The notes: generated by a model from the sequence alone, not told the origin. A DNA stretch of 64,000 nt from CAYYDE01 sp964470525 (GCA_964470525.1 CAYYDE010000003.1:1-64000), one strand, 5' to 3'. Positions 8,083-20,303 are shown, counted from the stretch's first letter. A program made the numbers and translations.

Positions 8083-9069
8083 ATGACACAAAATCAAAAT
8101 AATAATGTTCCTTACATTATAATTATTCTTTTACTTATTGTAATAGCTGTTCTTGCATTTTTTCTTGGAAGAAGTCATGGAAATCCAACATGATGAACAA
8201 CAACTTCTGAAAAACTTACAGTAACTGTTGTTGATGATAAAAGATGTAATGACTGTAATACTTCTGCTTTAGTAAGCGAATTACAAACTCTTCCATTTCT
8301 TGCAAATGCAACTATTGATGTGAAAGATTTCTCTGATGCATGAGTAGAAAATATGATAAATGCTGCTGGTATCTCAAAACTTCCTGCAATTATTTTTAGT
8401 CATAATAAAATCAATGATTATAGCTTTTTACAATATCTTAGTGCAACAAATGATGGAAAATATCAACTTGCAACTTGAGCAAATTTTGATCCATATGCAA
8501 AAAGAAGTGAAAGATGATTTCTCTTTCTTGATGAAGACACATTAACACAAGTGACTCAAGGACTTCATTTTTCTGGAAATGAAGATGCAGAAATACTTTG
8601 GATGGAATACAGTGATTTATGATGTGGAGCGTGTCAACAATTCCATACTTCAGGAATTACAGAAGCAGCTCTCAAAGCATATCCTGAAAATCTTTCAAAA
8701 GCAATGGTTGGTTTTCTCTCAGTAGGATGACCTACAAGTCTCAATGCTATGAAATCTATTGAATGTATGGCATCTCAAAAACCAGAAGTTCATTTTACTG
8801 CTTGGGAAAATTTCTATAAAACAGGAAGCTATGGTGAAAATAATCTTTCAGATTTCGCAAAAGAAAATGGAATAAATGTAGATACATATACTTCTTGTAT
8901 TTCATCAAGTGAAGTAAATACAAAAATTGAGAATGAAAAAAATAACGCTATAAATATTTTTGGAATTACTGGAACTCCTGGAAATGTTTTATTAAACAAA
9001 AAAACTGGAGAATATATCAGTGCTGGTTGGGATATTGAAGCTGCTGTTGCAAATCTTCTCACAGAATAA
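8083..9069 (+). CDS. Membrane-anchored thioredoxin-fold protein (DsbA-like), two Cys motifs
   Basis: This 328-residue protein has an N-terminal membrane helix (about residues 10-28) and then two thioredoxin-like parts facing outside. The first (about 45-150) carries CNDC. The second (about 165-328) carries CGAC in LGCGACQQFH and ends with a cis-proline loop region (ITGTPGNVLL) typical of DsbA-like oxidoreductases. It probably forms or reshuffles disulfides in exported proteins. Additional cysteines near ECMAS and TSCIS follow. Glycines in LGCG and elsewhere are TGA. The gene is monocistronic, and its terminator is shared with era. Confidence 0.85.
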
Positions 9070-9070
9070 T

Positions 9071-9099
9071 AAAAAAATCGTGAAATTCACGATTTTTTT
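9071..9099. terminator. Bidirectional terminator (thioredoxin-fold gene / era)
   Basis: A palindrome built on atcgtgaa / ttcacgat has A and T tracts on either side. Converging genes end on both sides, and the era stop overlaps it. Confidence 0.8.
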
Positions 9100-9994
9100 A
9101 TTTCAAAATTTTACTTGTAATTTTTTCATTTTTTCTCCATTTTTCAATAGTCTTTACTCTCAGAGAAAGAAATACTTTTTTTTCAAAAATCTTTTCTAAA
9201 TCAAGTCGAGCTTCTGTTCATATTTTTGTTACTAAATCACCATTTTTTCCAATAATAATATATCTTTGAGAATCTGTTTCAGTATAAATATATGCTTGAA
9301 TTTTTAGAAGATCAGCTTGATCATCAATTTCCTCAATTTCTACATATATGCTGTGAGGAATTTCTTCTTTTGTATAAAGAAAAACTTTTTCACGCACAAT
9401 CTCAGAAATACGAAAAAACATATCTTGATCTGTATAATAATCTTCTGGATAAAATGGTATCGCTTTCGGTAAATATCATTTTATCTGATGTAATAACTCT
9501 TGAAATCCCTCTTGTGTAAGAGAAGAAATTTTGATATATTTTTCATCTTCTTGAAATGAAATTTTTGTCTCTAAATCAAGCTTTGTATACACTTTTATAA
9601 TTGGGGCTTGTACAAATTCTAATAATGATTCTATATGCTGCTCTTCTTCACCAGATGCACGAGAACTATCAACAAAATATAAAACAACTTCAGCTTCTCT
9701 CATAGACATAAGAGCTTGTTTATTGATTTTTTCATTAAATGTTTTCTCATTTTTATGAATTCAAGGAGTATCAAAAAATATAATTTGACTTTCATCATCA
9801 TTATAAATCGCAAGAACTCTTTTACGTGTTGTTTGTGGAATAGCAGAAGTAATAGAAACTTTTTCTCAAATAAGTGTGTTAATAAAGGTTGATTTTCAGA
9901 CATTTGGTCTTCATACAATTGCAACATATCATACCTTTTTTAGTGAAATATCTTGATTATTTCATAAAAACTCGTTTATATCTAATTCTCTCAT
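9098..9994 (-). CDS. era: GTPase Era
   Basis: This 298-residue GTPase binds 16S rRNA and helps assemble the 30S subunit. The G domain shows GRPNVGKSTF near residue 28, TTRKRV (switch I), DTPGIH and YTKLD. The C-terminal KH domain has the RYIIIGKNGDLVTKIG pattern. The glycines before RPNVGKS and in the lysine loop itself are TGA, which makes this a clean test of the code. The start at 9994 was chosen because an earlier ATG is out of frame. It is transcribed alone. Confidence 0.95.
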
Positions 9995-10152
9995 GAAAAT
10001 TCTTAAAAAATATTTCTTCCATTGTAATGATTTTTTTATTTTTTTCAAATACTTCAATATTACACACAAAAAAGTAAAAAAGAAAAGTAAAATATTTTGA
10101 TATTCTCTACAAAATGTGTTACAATATAGAAAATACTTCTAAACTTTCTGAT

Positions 10153-12978
10153 ATGAGAAAATATTTATTGATACTCATTGCTTACTCTTTATCTCTCCAA
10201 AGCTCATTTGCGAGTCTTTTAGAGGCAAGAAAAAAATTATGAGATACCGCAACTGCTCCGACACCAGAAACTCCTTCATGAGAAACTACAGGAGTTCTTT
10301 CTGTATTAAATGATATTGTCTACTATATTATTTTAGTATTCATTTTATGGTGTGTTGGATTATTACTTCTCAAACTTACAAGACTTATTTTTGAACTTAT
10401 TTGGACAAAAAATCTTATCTATATGAAAGTAACTCTTCCAAAATCTGATTCAAAACTCGATAAAGAAAAAGAAACAAAAAAAGATTTCAAGGAAAAAATT
10501 GGAATGATGAGTATGTACTATAAAGCGATTCATAAACTTTCTGATGCAGGACTTAAAGATAGTGTGTTAGACTTTATTTTTAATCACTCAAAAGTCAGTA
10601 TTGAGCTTGCATATGAAAATGGAGAACTGAATTTTTATATCGTGACGTATAAATGATATGTGAATGTTGTTACACAACATATTACAAGTATTTATAACGA
10701 TGCTGAAGTAAAAATTATTGATAAAAATACTGAGTATATTGATATCAAGCCTTTTGGTTATACGATTCGTGCAGCATCTCTTCACAAAGAAAATGATGAT
10801 GCTTTTCCAATTCGTAGTTTTAAATATTTGGAAGATGATCCTCTCAACAACTTTACCAATGTATTTTCATCTCTTGATAAAGAAGATAAGGCCGTCTATC
10901 AAATCATCATGAAGCCTATGAATTCCAGATGGAACAAAAAAGCTAAACATGCCGCTGGACTGGTGGCAAAATGAGAATACAATAAAAAGAGAAAAATTCC
11001 ATTTCTTGATATTTTTTGGAATCCTATTGTTGCTCTTATCAAAGGACCTGATGAGATGATAGATAGTGGATCGAATGCTCCTTGAGCAAGTGGTGGAGAT
11101 AGTTATAAAATCTTCAACCAAGCAGAAACAGAAGCTCATAAAATCATGGGAGAATCAGCATGACAACCAAGTTTTCGTTGTAGTATCCGTATTTTAGTAT
11201 CATCGAAACATCCAAAAAATGCTGAAGATGGTGCTCATGCTGTTATTGCTGCTTCAAGTATCTTTACAGATGAATACAATAATGCATTGGATAATCCTCA
11301 ATTTTATGAAGATTTCTTATACTTTATCTTTACTCCTATTCGTTATTTTGCATTTCAAACAAAATTAGTAGGGTTTTTTCAATGAACCTCTGTATTTAGT
11401 GCTGATGAATTATCTACTTTATATCATTTTCCAGATATAAATTATAATAAATCTCCTATCATAAATTGGCTTGATTATAAAAAACTCGCTCCTCCTCACA
11501 ATTTAAAACTTCCTCGTGATCCTTGTATTTTAGAAGAAAAGGTAAAAATTTGAACTCGTGAAGTTCTTGATGAACAAACAGGAGAAATCAAAATAGAAGA
11601 CGTCTTTGAAATTAAAAAAATTCATAGACACCTTTGAGGTTTTCCTGTTTATAAAGATGGTTCTCTTATGGGATGGAACGAATACAGAAACAAAAAAACT
11701 CCTGTTTATTTTGATAAAAAAGATAGAGGAAGACACCACTATATTATCTGAAAATCATGAGGTTGAAAATCAGTATTTATCTGATATATGGCCAGACAAG
11801 ATATGCGGAATTGAGATGGTCTTTGTGTCATTGATCCTCATGGGGATTTAGTAGAAGATGTTTTAGCTTTTACTCCAAAAGAAAGGGCAAGAGATACGGT
11901 TGTGTTTGATCCAGCTGATGATGAATATCCAATGGGACTCAATATGCTAGAGGTAATTTCACAAGATCCAGATTTGAGAAAAAGAGAAATGGACAGAGCA
12001 GCAATGGACGCGACCGAAATATTTATCAAAATATTTGGGGACGAAATATTTGGTCCTCGTATTCAACATTATTTCAGAAATGGATGTTTGACACTGATGG
12101 AAGATGTCGAGGATGGTGGAACACTTATTGATGTACCAAGACTTTTTGTTGATGAAGCATTTATGAAATATAAAGTTTCAAAAGTAAAAAATCCTGTCGT
12201 AAAATCTTTCTGGGATCATGAATATGCCAACACATGAGACAGAGAAAAACAAGAAATGATCCCGTATTTTTCTTCAAAATTTGGTCCATTTATTACCAAT
12301 ACTACCATTAGAAATATTATCGGTCAACCGAAATCTGCTTTCAATATCAGAGAAATTATGGACAATAAAAAAGCTTTACTCGTAAATTTGTCTAAATGAA
12401 AAATTTGAGCATTGAACGCACAACTTCTTGGGCTTATATTTGTATCAAAAGTAAATATGGCTGCGATGAGTAGAGCTGATATGCCAGAAGATGAAAGAAA
12501 AGATTTTTTCATGTACGTGGATGAGTTTCAAAACTTTGCAACTGAAACATTTTGAGAAATTCTTTCTGAAGCAAGAAAATATAAACTTGCTTTAATTATG
12601 GCTCATCAATTTATTGCACAAATTTGAGGAAATTCTGGACAAAAATGAGATAAACCATCAATCAAAGATGCCGTATTTGGGAATGCAGGGACACTGATGT
12701 CATTCAAAGTCGGAGCAGACGATGCTGAATATCTTGAAAAAGAATATGCTCCTTTACTTTCACAACAAGATATTATTGGTATTGCAAATTTTACAACTTA
12801 TGTTAAACTGAACATCAATAATGCAACCACTCGTCCATTTGATATGAAAACCATTTGGGACAACAATTATAAAAACGTAGAAGCAGCAAAAATTATTAAA
12901 GAATATTCTCGTAAAAAATATGGAAGAAAGAAAAAATATGTCGATATGGAAATCGAAGCAAGACTTGGAATCACTTAG
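10153..12978 (+). CDS. VirD4/TraG-like type IV secretion ATPase
   Basis: This 941-residue protein has a signal-like N-terminus, a membrane helix near residues 48-75, a long middle domain, and a C-terminal motor of the VirD4/TraG/FtsK class. Walker A is GKSGGGKS (533-540), with three of its glycines written TGA. Walker B is YVDEF (Asp790-Glu791). VIDPHGDLVED and FDPADDEYPMGLN are typical of T4SS-type coupling ATPases in CPR genomes. It would move DNA or protein across the membrane, or power a pilus. Three VirB2-like membrane genes follow with short gaps and probably form one operon. No relaxase is seen nearby, so conjugation is unproven. A TTGATA/TACAAT promoter (17-nt spacer) lies just upstream. 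Confidence 0.9.
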
Positions 12979-13006
12979 TACATTTTATGTTTTAATTAGA
13001 AATATT

Positions 13007-14008
13007 ATGAAACAATTTTTAAAATATCTCTCTCTTATGTGTCTTGGGTTCTTTCTTGCAACCTCATATACTTTTTGATGAAATCTGATAGAAATAAAAG
13101 AATGACCTGCATCAAATAATCTCAATACACAATGACAAGGAGATCGTGGAAAAGATAGAATAGATCGTTTAGATGACTTAGATGATGGACAAAATTTCTT
13201 TCGTTGAACAACAAATTGAGAACGTGGAATAAACAATTTGATGATCAATATTGCACGTGATATAAAAAATGTAGTTTTTATCATTGCTACAATCATTATG
13301 TTTGTTTTAGTACTCCGTCTTTTATTTGCAGAAAACTCAGAAGAAGAAGCTGGAAAATTTAAAAGTGGTATTATTTGGATTGCTCTTGGAATAGTTGTTA
13401 TGCAAATAGCATTTGTTTTTTACAAAGTAATGTTTGATGCATGAGCAGATGCAATGACAGCAACACGATTATCGGAATATATACTAGAACCTTTTACAAA
13501 ATTATTAATGACAGCTGCAGCTTTTATATTCATTGCAATATGTATTTATGCTTTTTATAAAATTGTTACAGCAAATGGGAATGAAGAAGCTATTTCAAAG
13601 TGAAAAATGAGTATAGTCTATGGATTGATAGGATTCATTGTTGTAAAAGTAGCTGACGTACTTGTAGAAAGCACCTATGGGAAACTCAAATGATGTGATA
13701 CTTGAAAACTTTTTACTATAACAAAAAATGATTGTATCACTCGACCTGAAGTAGAATGAATCATGTGAGTAATAACAACAATTATCAATTGGTTAAATGG
13801 TTTTTTGGGAATTGTAATTGTTCTATTGATTATTTATGCTGGATTTTTAATAATGACAGGTTCTTGAGATGAAGAAAAAGCATCAAAAGCAAAAAATATC
13901 ATTTTCTATGCTTTTATTGGACTTTTAGTACTTTTGATGAGTTATTTACTCCTTACTTTTTTCATCATTCCAGAAAGTCCTATTGGAGCAACTCTAACAA
14001 ACCCATAA
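13007..14008 (+). CDS. VirB2/TrbC-like membrane protein, three modules
   Basis: This 333-residue protein begins with a signal peptide, then an acidic, Asp/Arg-rich spacer (about 40-70). Three copies follow of one module: helix, short polar loop with G/N-[DE]-E-E, Lys-rich turn, helix. The loops read ENSEEEAGKFKSG, ANGNEEAISKGK and GSGDEEKASKAK. Single-module relatives are VirB2/TrbC pilins, which have two membrane helices. Here three seem fused in one chain. It probably forms the membrane or pilus part of the T4SS-like machine with the upstream ATPase. The function is inferred. Confidence 0.75.
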
Positions 14009-14028
14009 TATTTCTTTACCTTAAAACT

Positions 14029-14970
14029 ATGAAAAAAATATTTCTCATTTTTCTCTTGTTTTTTTCATTTATAGGATTTTCTTTTGCTGGAAATATTGAT
14101 TTTTCCAAATGAAGAGAAGCTGTAACTGATATAAAAAAAGTATCCATAAACTCTGAAGCAAATACAGGAGATATTGGTCAAAATATTGATACCTTAGGAA
14201 AAAAAATACTCACTACTATAAAATTTCTCCTTGGATGACTTCTCGTTATCTACATGGTATATATTGGTATAATGATGATTCTTTCTATGTGAGATGATGA
14301 AGAAAAACTTTCATCTGCAAAAAAGCAACTCTGGTTTGCTATTATCTGACTTTTATTTATAAATATTCCTGGAACAATTTATAATTCATTTACTGAAAAT
14401 AAGACTCAATTTTGAAATGTAACTGAAAATGTATCTATTGGAAGTTTTACAGATTCTGCAGAAAATTTTGAATGAAATATTTTTATCAGTACGCGTGCAT
14501 TTTGATACACATTAGAAGATAATATCATTGGTTTTTTAAGAGTTATTATATTATTTATAGCAATTTTCATCATTATTTACGAATGAGTAAAAATGATTGC
14601 TTCTGCTGGAAATGATGAAGTTATTACTAAATCCAAACAAAAAATCTTCTATTCTCTTTTATGACTGGTATTTATCGGAGTTATGGAGGCTTGGAAACAA
14701 TTTGCATTTAGTGGAGATATTGGACAATGACAAAGTATTTTTCAAAGTTTAGCGAATCTTGCACTCTATTTTGCTGGTCCAGTTGCTATATTTTTCTTAT
14801 CTTTAGCATGATATTATTTTATCACAGCTGCTGGAGATGAAGAAAAAATCAAGAAAGCAAAAACAATTGTTATCAACACTGTATTTGCTACACTTATACT
14901 TCTTGGAATGTATACTTTCTTAATCGATTTAGCAGGATTCTCTCTTGGAGGAACATCTCCAAATCCATAA
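14029..14970 (+). CDS. VirB2/TrbC-like membrane protein, three modules (paralogue)
   Basis: This 313-residue paralogue of the preceding gene has a signal peptide (residues 1-20), then three helix-loop-helix modules with loops MGDDEEKLSSAKK, AGNDEVITKSKQK and AGDEEKIKKAKT. The 37 nt around its start closely match those around the start of the next gene, which points to tandem duplication. Glycines are often TGA. It likely builds a membrane channel or pilus with its neighbours. Confidence 0.75.
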
Positions 14971-14989
14971 TATTTCCTTATCTTAAAAT

Positions 14990-15421
14990 ATGAAAAAAAT
15001 TCTAAAATATCTCAGTATTCTCCTTATGTGAAGTCTTTGTTTCTCTGGAGTTTTTGCAGATAATTCAACACCAACCTCTACTGGAAATGACAATACAATT
15101 GAAATTAAAGTCACACAAAAAGTTCCAGGAGCACAGTGTGATAAAACAGACTGAGAAACTCTCTATACTTGTACGATTACACCTTGATTTTCATCAATCA
15201 TGCTCATGATAGGTAATTTTATTAAATATTTTACAGCTATTACAGCTCTTGCTGGAGTGTTATTTTTAGTTATCAATGGAATTATGCTTTCTATGTGAGG
15301 ACTTGATAGTGAAGCAAAACAAAGAACAAAAGATTTTATTACTCGTACGATTTTATGACTTTTACTCCTCATCTTCACTTGAGTATTTCTCAGAATTTTA
15401 GCCCCTTGGGTATACAACTAA
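14990..15421 (+). CDS. VirB2/TrbC-like membrane protein, single module
   Basis: This 143-residue protein has a signal peptide (about 1-23), a mature N-terminus with a cysteine pair (CDKTDGETLYTC), and a single helix-loop-helix module (LSMGGLDSEAKQRTKDF). Its size and layout are closest to a classical VirB2/TrbC pilin. It is the last gene of the T4SS-like operon and ends at a strong hairpin. Confidence 0.75.
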
Positions 15422-15448
15422 AAAGAAAATGCGAATGCATTTTCTTTT
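15421..15448. terminator. Bidirectional terminator (T4SS-like operon / mutL)
   Basis: A 12-bp stem (aaaagaaaatgc / gcattttctttt) with a GAAT loop separates converging genes. Confidence 0.85.
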
Positions 15449-15449
15449 T

Positions 15450-17273
15450 TTATCTTTCATATTTATTTTTCAAATCCTCCAAAGAAATTTCATAAATTAC
15501 TGGTCGTCAATGTGGACAAGTTGCTGAATAGGTTTCTACACTTTCATTTAATAATTTATTCATTTCAAAAAGATTCAATTTATTTCAAAATTTAATAGCA
15601 CTACGACAAGCTGTATATGCAAAAATTTTGTTTTTCACTTCTTCCAAAGTTTTAAAATGAGTCAAATTTCCTGCTTGAATATCTCATAAGATTCATAAAA
15701 ATATTTCTTTCACATCTTGTTTTTTTATGAAGTTTGGAATAGATCATAAAGAAATCATCATATGAGAAAGTTCTTGAAATTCAAATCACAGTTCTTGAAA
15801 AATATGTTCCTGTTGTTTGAAAATATCGTATTCTGATGGAGTCAATTTTACAACTTCTGCAACTAAAAGAGATTGAGAGGCATCTTGCAGAGAAGTATGG
15901 ACAAGTTTTTCATAAATGACTCTTTCAGCTAAAGCATGTTGATCAAGCATAATAAGTTTTCCATCTCTTTCTACTAAAATATAACTATTAAATGCTTGCC
16001 CTATAATTTTTCCAAGCTTGGTATAATGCAAATCTCATGAGTTTTCTTCATGAAAATCATTTTTTTCTCAGGAAGCAAGTATCTCTTTTGTGAAATCAAT
16101 ACTTTGTGTAAAACTCATTTGTCATGGGTTTGGTGTCATATCTTTATACGGAGAATACGAATGAAATTTTGTTCCACTTCCAGTATAATAACTTGGGGAA
16201 GAGGTGGTTTTTTGCACGAACGATGATGAAGGAGTTTGATGGAATGATGAAGAATCTTGTGTTTGTGTTTCAGATGAAAGCAGACTTACTTTTTCTAAAC
16301 GACTTGAAAGAGCATGATATACCACTCGAAAAATATTTTGTTCATTTTCAAAACGTACTTCTTGTTTTCTTGGATGCACATTGACATCAACAATAGTAGG
16401 ATCAACAGCTATATGAACCACAAATGCTGGATACATTCCATGAGGAATATATCTATTATAAGCATCATGAATGGCTTTTGAAATAAGGGGAGATGAAATA
16501 GGTCTGTGATTTACGAAAATATTTTGTCTATTTTTATTTGAAAAACTTCATTTTGGATCACTAATATATCCAGAAATTTGTACTCCTGTTGTTTGAGCTT
16601 CAATGGCAAGCATATTTTTTGAAAATTCTTCTCCATACACTTCATACAAACGTGTTTGAAGTGTTTCTGATTTTGGAAAAGAAAATATTTTTTTTCCATC
16701 GCTTATACACTCAAATCATATTTCAGGATAACTCAGAGTCATACTATAGAGATAATCAAGAATTTTTGAATGCTCTGTTTTATCTGTTTTGAGATAATTC
16801 AAACGAGCTGGTGTATTATAAAAGAGATCTTGTACTACAAGAGTTGTTCCTGTATTACAAGAAGTAGAAGCAATTTTTTGTCCATTTTGAGTATCAAAAG
16901 TGAGATGATATCATTCTAAGGAATCTCTTGTTTTCGAAATAATTTCAAATTTTGATACGCTTGAAATACTTGCAAGTGCTTCCCCACGAAATCAAAAAGT
17001 CATGATATGATACAAATCTTGTAAGTTTTTTATTTTAGAAGTTGTATACTTTTTCAAACAAATTTCTAAATCATCTTTTTGCATTCCTTCACCATCATCT
17101 GTAATTTGTATCAATTTTTTTCATCATTCTTCTATCTCTATTTTTATAAAACTCGATCCTGCATCAATAGCATTTTCCACTCATTCTTTTACGATTGAAA
17201 CTGGTCTTTCTACGACTTCTCAAGCTGCTATTTGATTGGAAAGATGCGTGTCAAGTTGGATAATTTTTCCCAT
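15450..17273 (-). CDS. mutL: DNA mismatch repair protein MutL
   Basis: This 607-residue protein links MutS recognition to strand cutting. The N-terminal GHKL ATPase shows VVERPVSIVKEGVENAIDAG, DDGEGM and FGFRGEAL. A low-complexity Ser/Thr linker (about 335-390) precedes the C-terminal dimer domain. That domain carries the nicking-endonuclease motif DQHALAERVIYE (the DQHA(X)2E(X)4E form), ACRSAIK and CPHGRP. It is therefore the latent endonuclease type, as in most bacteria without MutH. mutS is not in this window. The frame needs TGA = Gly. It is read alone. Confidence 0.95.
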
Positions 17274-17353
17274 ATTTTTTTGTTAGGATTACTTTAAAAA
17301 TATAATAAAATTCTCTCAAAAAGCAAGAGAAGAAAAAAGATTAGAATTGAAAT

Positions 17354-17383
17354 AAAAAAACGTTGGAGTTCCAACGTTTTTTT
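17354..17383 (-). terminator. Terminator of the small membrane protein gene
   Basis: A perfect palindrome around cgttggagttccaacg has A/T tracts on both sides and overlaps the stop of the gene at 17382. Confidence 0.8.
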
Positions 17384-17606
17384 ATTTTTTTCCAAACAAA
17401 GCATTTTTAATTGCCTCTCAAACAAAATTTGGAATTTGTCTATAAAGAGCCAAAATTTCTTTTACTTGATTATAAAGCTGAGTAATTTCTTCCAAAGTAT
17501 TCACAATTTTTAATACTTTCCAAAGAATCACACTCAAAAGTGTTCCTATCACAACAACAGTAATAGTTAAAACAAAATATAAGATTTCTAAAATAGTAAA
17601 TTCCAT
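17382..17606 (-). CDS. Small single-helix membrane protein
   Basis: This 74-residue protein has one membrane helix near residues 8-32 (YFVLTITVVVIGTLLSVILW), followed by an amphipathic helix with LEEITQLYNQVKEILALY and a basic end. There is no known family. It lies 27 nt downstream of the next gene (read minus) and probably shares a transcript with it; the two may act together at the membrane. Confidence 0.65.
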
Positions 17607-17633
17607 ATGATATTTTTAAAGAAATAAAGTGAT

Positions 17634-18125
17634 TTATAATTCTTCTACTGTCTTATTTATATCCAAACTCAGTGATTTTACAACTTTTTTTATATTTTCT
17701 TCTCATACAATTGTTTTATATAATGATCTATCTTCAAAGACTAAAAGTGCTGGAACTTCTCAAACACCATATTCACTAAGGTTAATTTCTTTATTTTGAA
17801 TATCAACCACTTTAAAAGAAACATTTTGTGAAAAAGCTTTTGTTATAAGTACTGGAAATAAAAACAAAAATTCTTTATAAAAATCTTTTGTAGAATCTCC
17901 TACAACTAAGAAAACTCTTTTTGTAAAATTTTTTGTGGCTCATTCTTGTGTCACAAAAGTTTTATTTTCTGATTTTTCAATAAATGCTGTTACTTCTGAT
18001 TGTGTTTTCATAACAAGAGATGATTGTCCTACTTTTGTTGCTGTATTTTCAAGTGTTTTATCCTTAAATTCAACTGCTTTATCTTTGAGTTCTTTTGCCT
18101 TTGCTTTGATTTTTGAAAAATCCAT
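17634..18125 (-). CDS. Unknown protein with thioredoxin-like C-terminal half
   Basis: This 163-residue protein has a Lys-rich helical N-terminus (KIKAKAKELKDKAVEFKDKT). Residues 65-163 have the order of a thioredoxin fold (RVFLVVGD, FKVVDIQNKEI, GVGEVPALLVFED). It lacks a CxxC pair, so a redox role is unlikely. The ATG at 18125 was preferred over an upstream in-frame ATG at 18185, which would add a hydrophobic stretch. Function unknown. Confidence 0.6.
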
Positions 18126-18282
18126 AATTTTATGTTTAAAAAATAAATATATCCCAATTATAACAGATAATTCAAGAAAAATCAAGAAAAGTTACTTTTT
18201 ATAGAAATAAATTTGCATTTTTTTATTTTTTTATTATGATATGCTCGTTTTTAGAACATTTATTTATTTTTTAGAAAATTAT

Positions 18283-18636
18283 ATGTCAAATAATATTTTA
18301 GTACATCAAATTCAATCAGCTTTCCTAAAAGAAGGAAGACCTGATGTAAGAACTGGTATGGAAGTTGAAGTATATCAAACTATCAACGAAGGAAATAAAA
18401 CAAGAGTACAAAGATTTAAAGGAATTGTTATTAAAACTGCTGGAAAAACAGCATTAGAAAAAACAATTACTGTAAGAAGAAAAATCGGAGCATTTGGAGT
18501 AGAAAGAGTTTTTGCACTTCATTCTCCAACTATTGAAAAAATTGAAGTCCTCAGACAATTTAAAGTAAGAAGAAAACACATTGGTTTTATCAGAGATTTG
18601 ACAGGAAAAGCTGCAAGACTCAAAGAAATCAGATAA
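18283..18636 (+). CDS. rplS: 50S ribosomal protein L19
   Basis: The 117-residue L19 sits at the subunit interface of the ribosome. The family core is clear: GRPDVRTGMEVEVYQ, RVQRFKGIVI, TITVRRK, GVERVFALHSP, KIEVLRQFKVRRKH. The ATG at 18283 gives a normal N-terminus; upstream in-frame codons do not look like L19. None of its glycine codons is TGA, unlike most neighbours, which fits codon choice in a highly expressed gene. Confidence 0.96.
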   Translation: MSNNILVHQIQSAFLKEGRPDVRTGMEVEVYQTINEGNKTRVQRFKGIVIKTAGKTALEKTITVRRKIGAFGVERVFALHSPTIEKIEVLRQFKVRRKHIGFIRDLTGKAARLKEIR

Positions 18637-18647
18637 TTTTTCTCCTC

Positions 18648-18685
18648 AAAAAAATCCCTCTTTCATTTGAAAGAAGGATTTTTTT
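18648..18685 (+). terminator. rplS terminator
   Basis: The outer arms aaaaaaatcc / ggattttttt enclose an inner ctttc / gaaag pair. Confidence 0.7.
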
Positions 18686-18755
18686 ATAGTTTTTCTCTTT
18701 CTTTTTTGAAAAAATCCGTATAATATTGGCATATTTTTACCATTAAACAAATTGT

Positions 18756-20207
18756 ATGAAAGATTTGAGTTTGACAGAAATTATTGAACAAATAAAAGCA
18801 GGAAAAACTTCTTCTCAGGAAGTTTTTGATTATTTTCTACAAAGAATTAACAAATACGATTCAAAAATACAAAGTTTTAACTTTATTAACCAGGCAGGAT
18901 ATACTTCTGAGATCAATACTCCTCTTGCCGGAGCTCCGATCGGAATAAAAGATATTTTTTGTGAAAATTGAGTTCCAACCACTTGTGGATCAAAAATGTT
19001 AGAAGGATTTCTCCCTCCATATGACGCAACTGTTATTAAGCACCTCAAACAGGCTGGAATGAGCTCTATTTGAAAACTCAATATGGATGAATTTGCTATG
19101 GGATCAACATGTGAAACTTCATACTATAGAAAAACCATCAATCCTTGGGGAACAAACAGAATTCCTTGAGGATCAAGTGGATGAAGTGCCGCAGCAGTAG
19201 CAGCTTGACTTGTACCAGCTGCACTCTGAACTGATACTGGATGAAGTATCAGACAACCAGCAAGTATGTGTAGTGTGGTAGGATTTAAACCGAGTTATGG
19301 AAGACTTTCAAGATTTGGAGTCATTCCAATGGCATCAAGCCTTGATTGTCCTGGAATGTTTACAAAAACCGTTCGTGATAGTGGATTACTCTATGATATT
19401 ATGAACTGATATGATGAAAAAGAACATACTTCATATAATGAGAAACAAACTATAAATCCAAAAATTTGGGAGAAAAAAGATCTCAAATGAGTAAAAGTAT
19501 GAATTCCAAAAGAATATTTTGAAGAATGACTTGATACTGGAGTAAAAACAACGATTTTAGAAGCAATTGATAAGCTCAAAGAACTTTGAGCTGAAATCAA
19601 AGAAATCTCGTTGCCTATGACAAAATATTGAGTTGCAACGTATTATATCATCATGCCAGCAGAAGTTTCAACCAACTTGGCAAGATTTGATGGAATTCGT
19701 TATTGACATAATTCAGATCTTCCATATGAAAATCTTGATGAACTCTATGAAAATAATAGAGGAGAATGATTTGGAGATGAGGTACAAAGAAGAATTATTT
19801 TATGAAGCTATGTACTTTCTGCAGGATTTTATGATGCATATTTCAAAAAAGCCTGACAAATTAGAACGCTTATCATTGAAGAATTTCAAAAAGCATTTGA
19901 AGAAGTAGATGTAATTGTAAGTCCTGCAAGTCCAAGTGTTGCTTGGAAACTTGGTGAAAAATCAGACGATCCAGTAAAAATGTATCTCAGTGATGCATAT
20001 ACGATACCTGCAAGTTTGGCAGGACTTCCTTGAATCAGTGTACCATGTGGTTTTGCTTATTCAGAAGATGAAGAAAAAGAAAGACTTCCTGTATGACTTC
20101 AAATACTTGGAGCACAATTTCAAGATGAAAAAGTTTTAGAAGTTGCTCATGTATATGAACAAGCTACTCCTTGGCATAAAGAAAATCCAAAAGGTTTTGA
20201 AGAATAA
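18756..20207 (+). CDS. gatA: Asp-tRNA(Asn)/Glu-tRNA(Gln) amidotransferase subunit A
   Basis: This 483-residue protein is the glutaminase subunit of the GatCAB transamidation complex, which makes Gln-tRNA(Gln) and/or Asn-tRNA(Asn). The amidase signature is complete: catalytic Lys in APIGIKDIF (near residue 65), cis-Ser loop GGSSGGSAAAVAAG, and the nucleophile in GTDTGGSIRQP. Two glycines of the signature are TGA. gatB and gatC are not adjacent, so the subunits are dispersed. It is monocistronic with its own hairpin terminator. Confidence 0.95.
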
Positions 20208-20234
20208 AAAAAGACGTTTGAAACGTCTTTTTTT
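20206..20234 (+). terminator. gatA terminator
   Basis: Stem aaaaaaagacgtt / aacgtctttttt with a short loop. It begins in the stop codon. Confidence 0.8.
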
Positions 20235-20303
20235 ATTGTAAAATTTGATTTTTATTAAAAACTAGTATAGTAAAAATTACTATATAATTTAATTATTTTT
20301 TTT

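Noticed and set aside
10153..15421. Integrated conjugative element
   Set aside because: No relaxase, integrase, attachment-site repeats or other mating-pair genes are visible, and the flanking genes are housekeeping.
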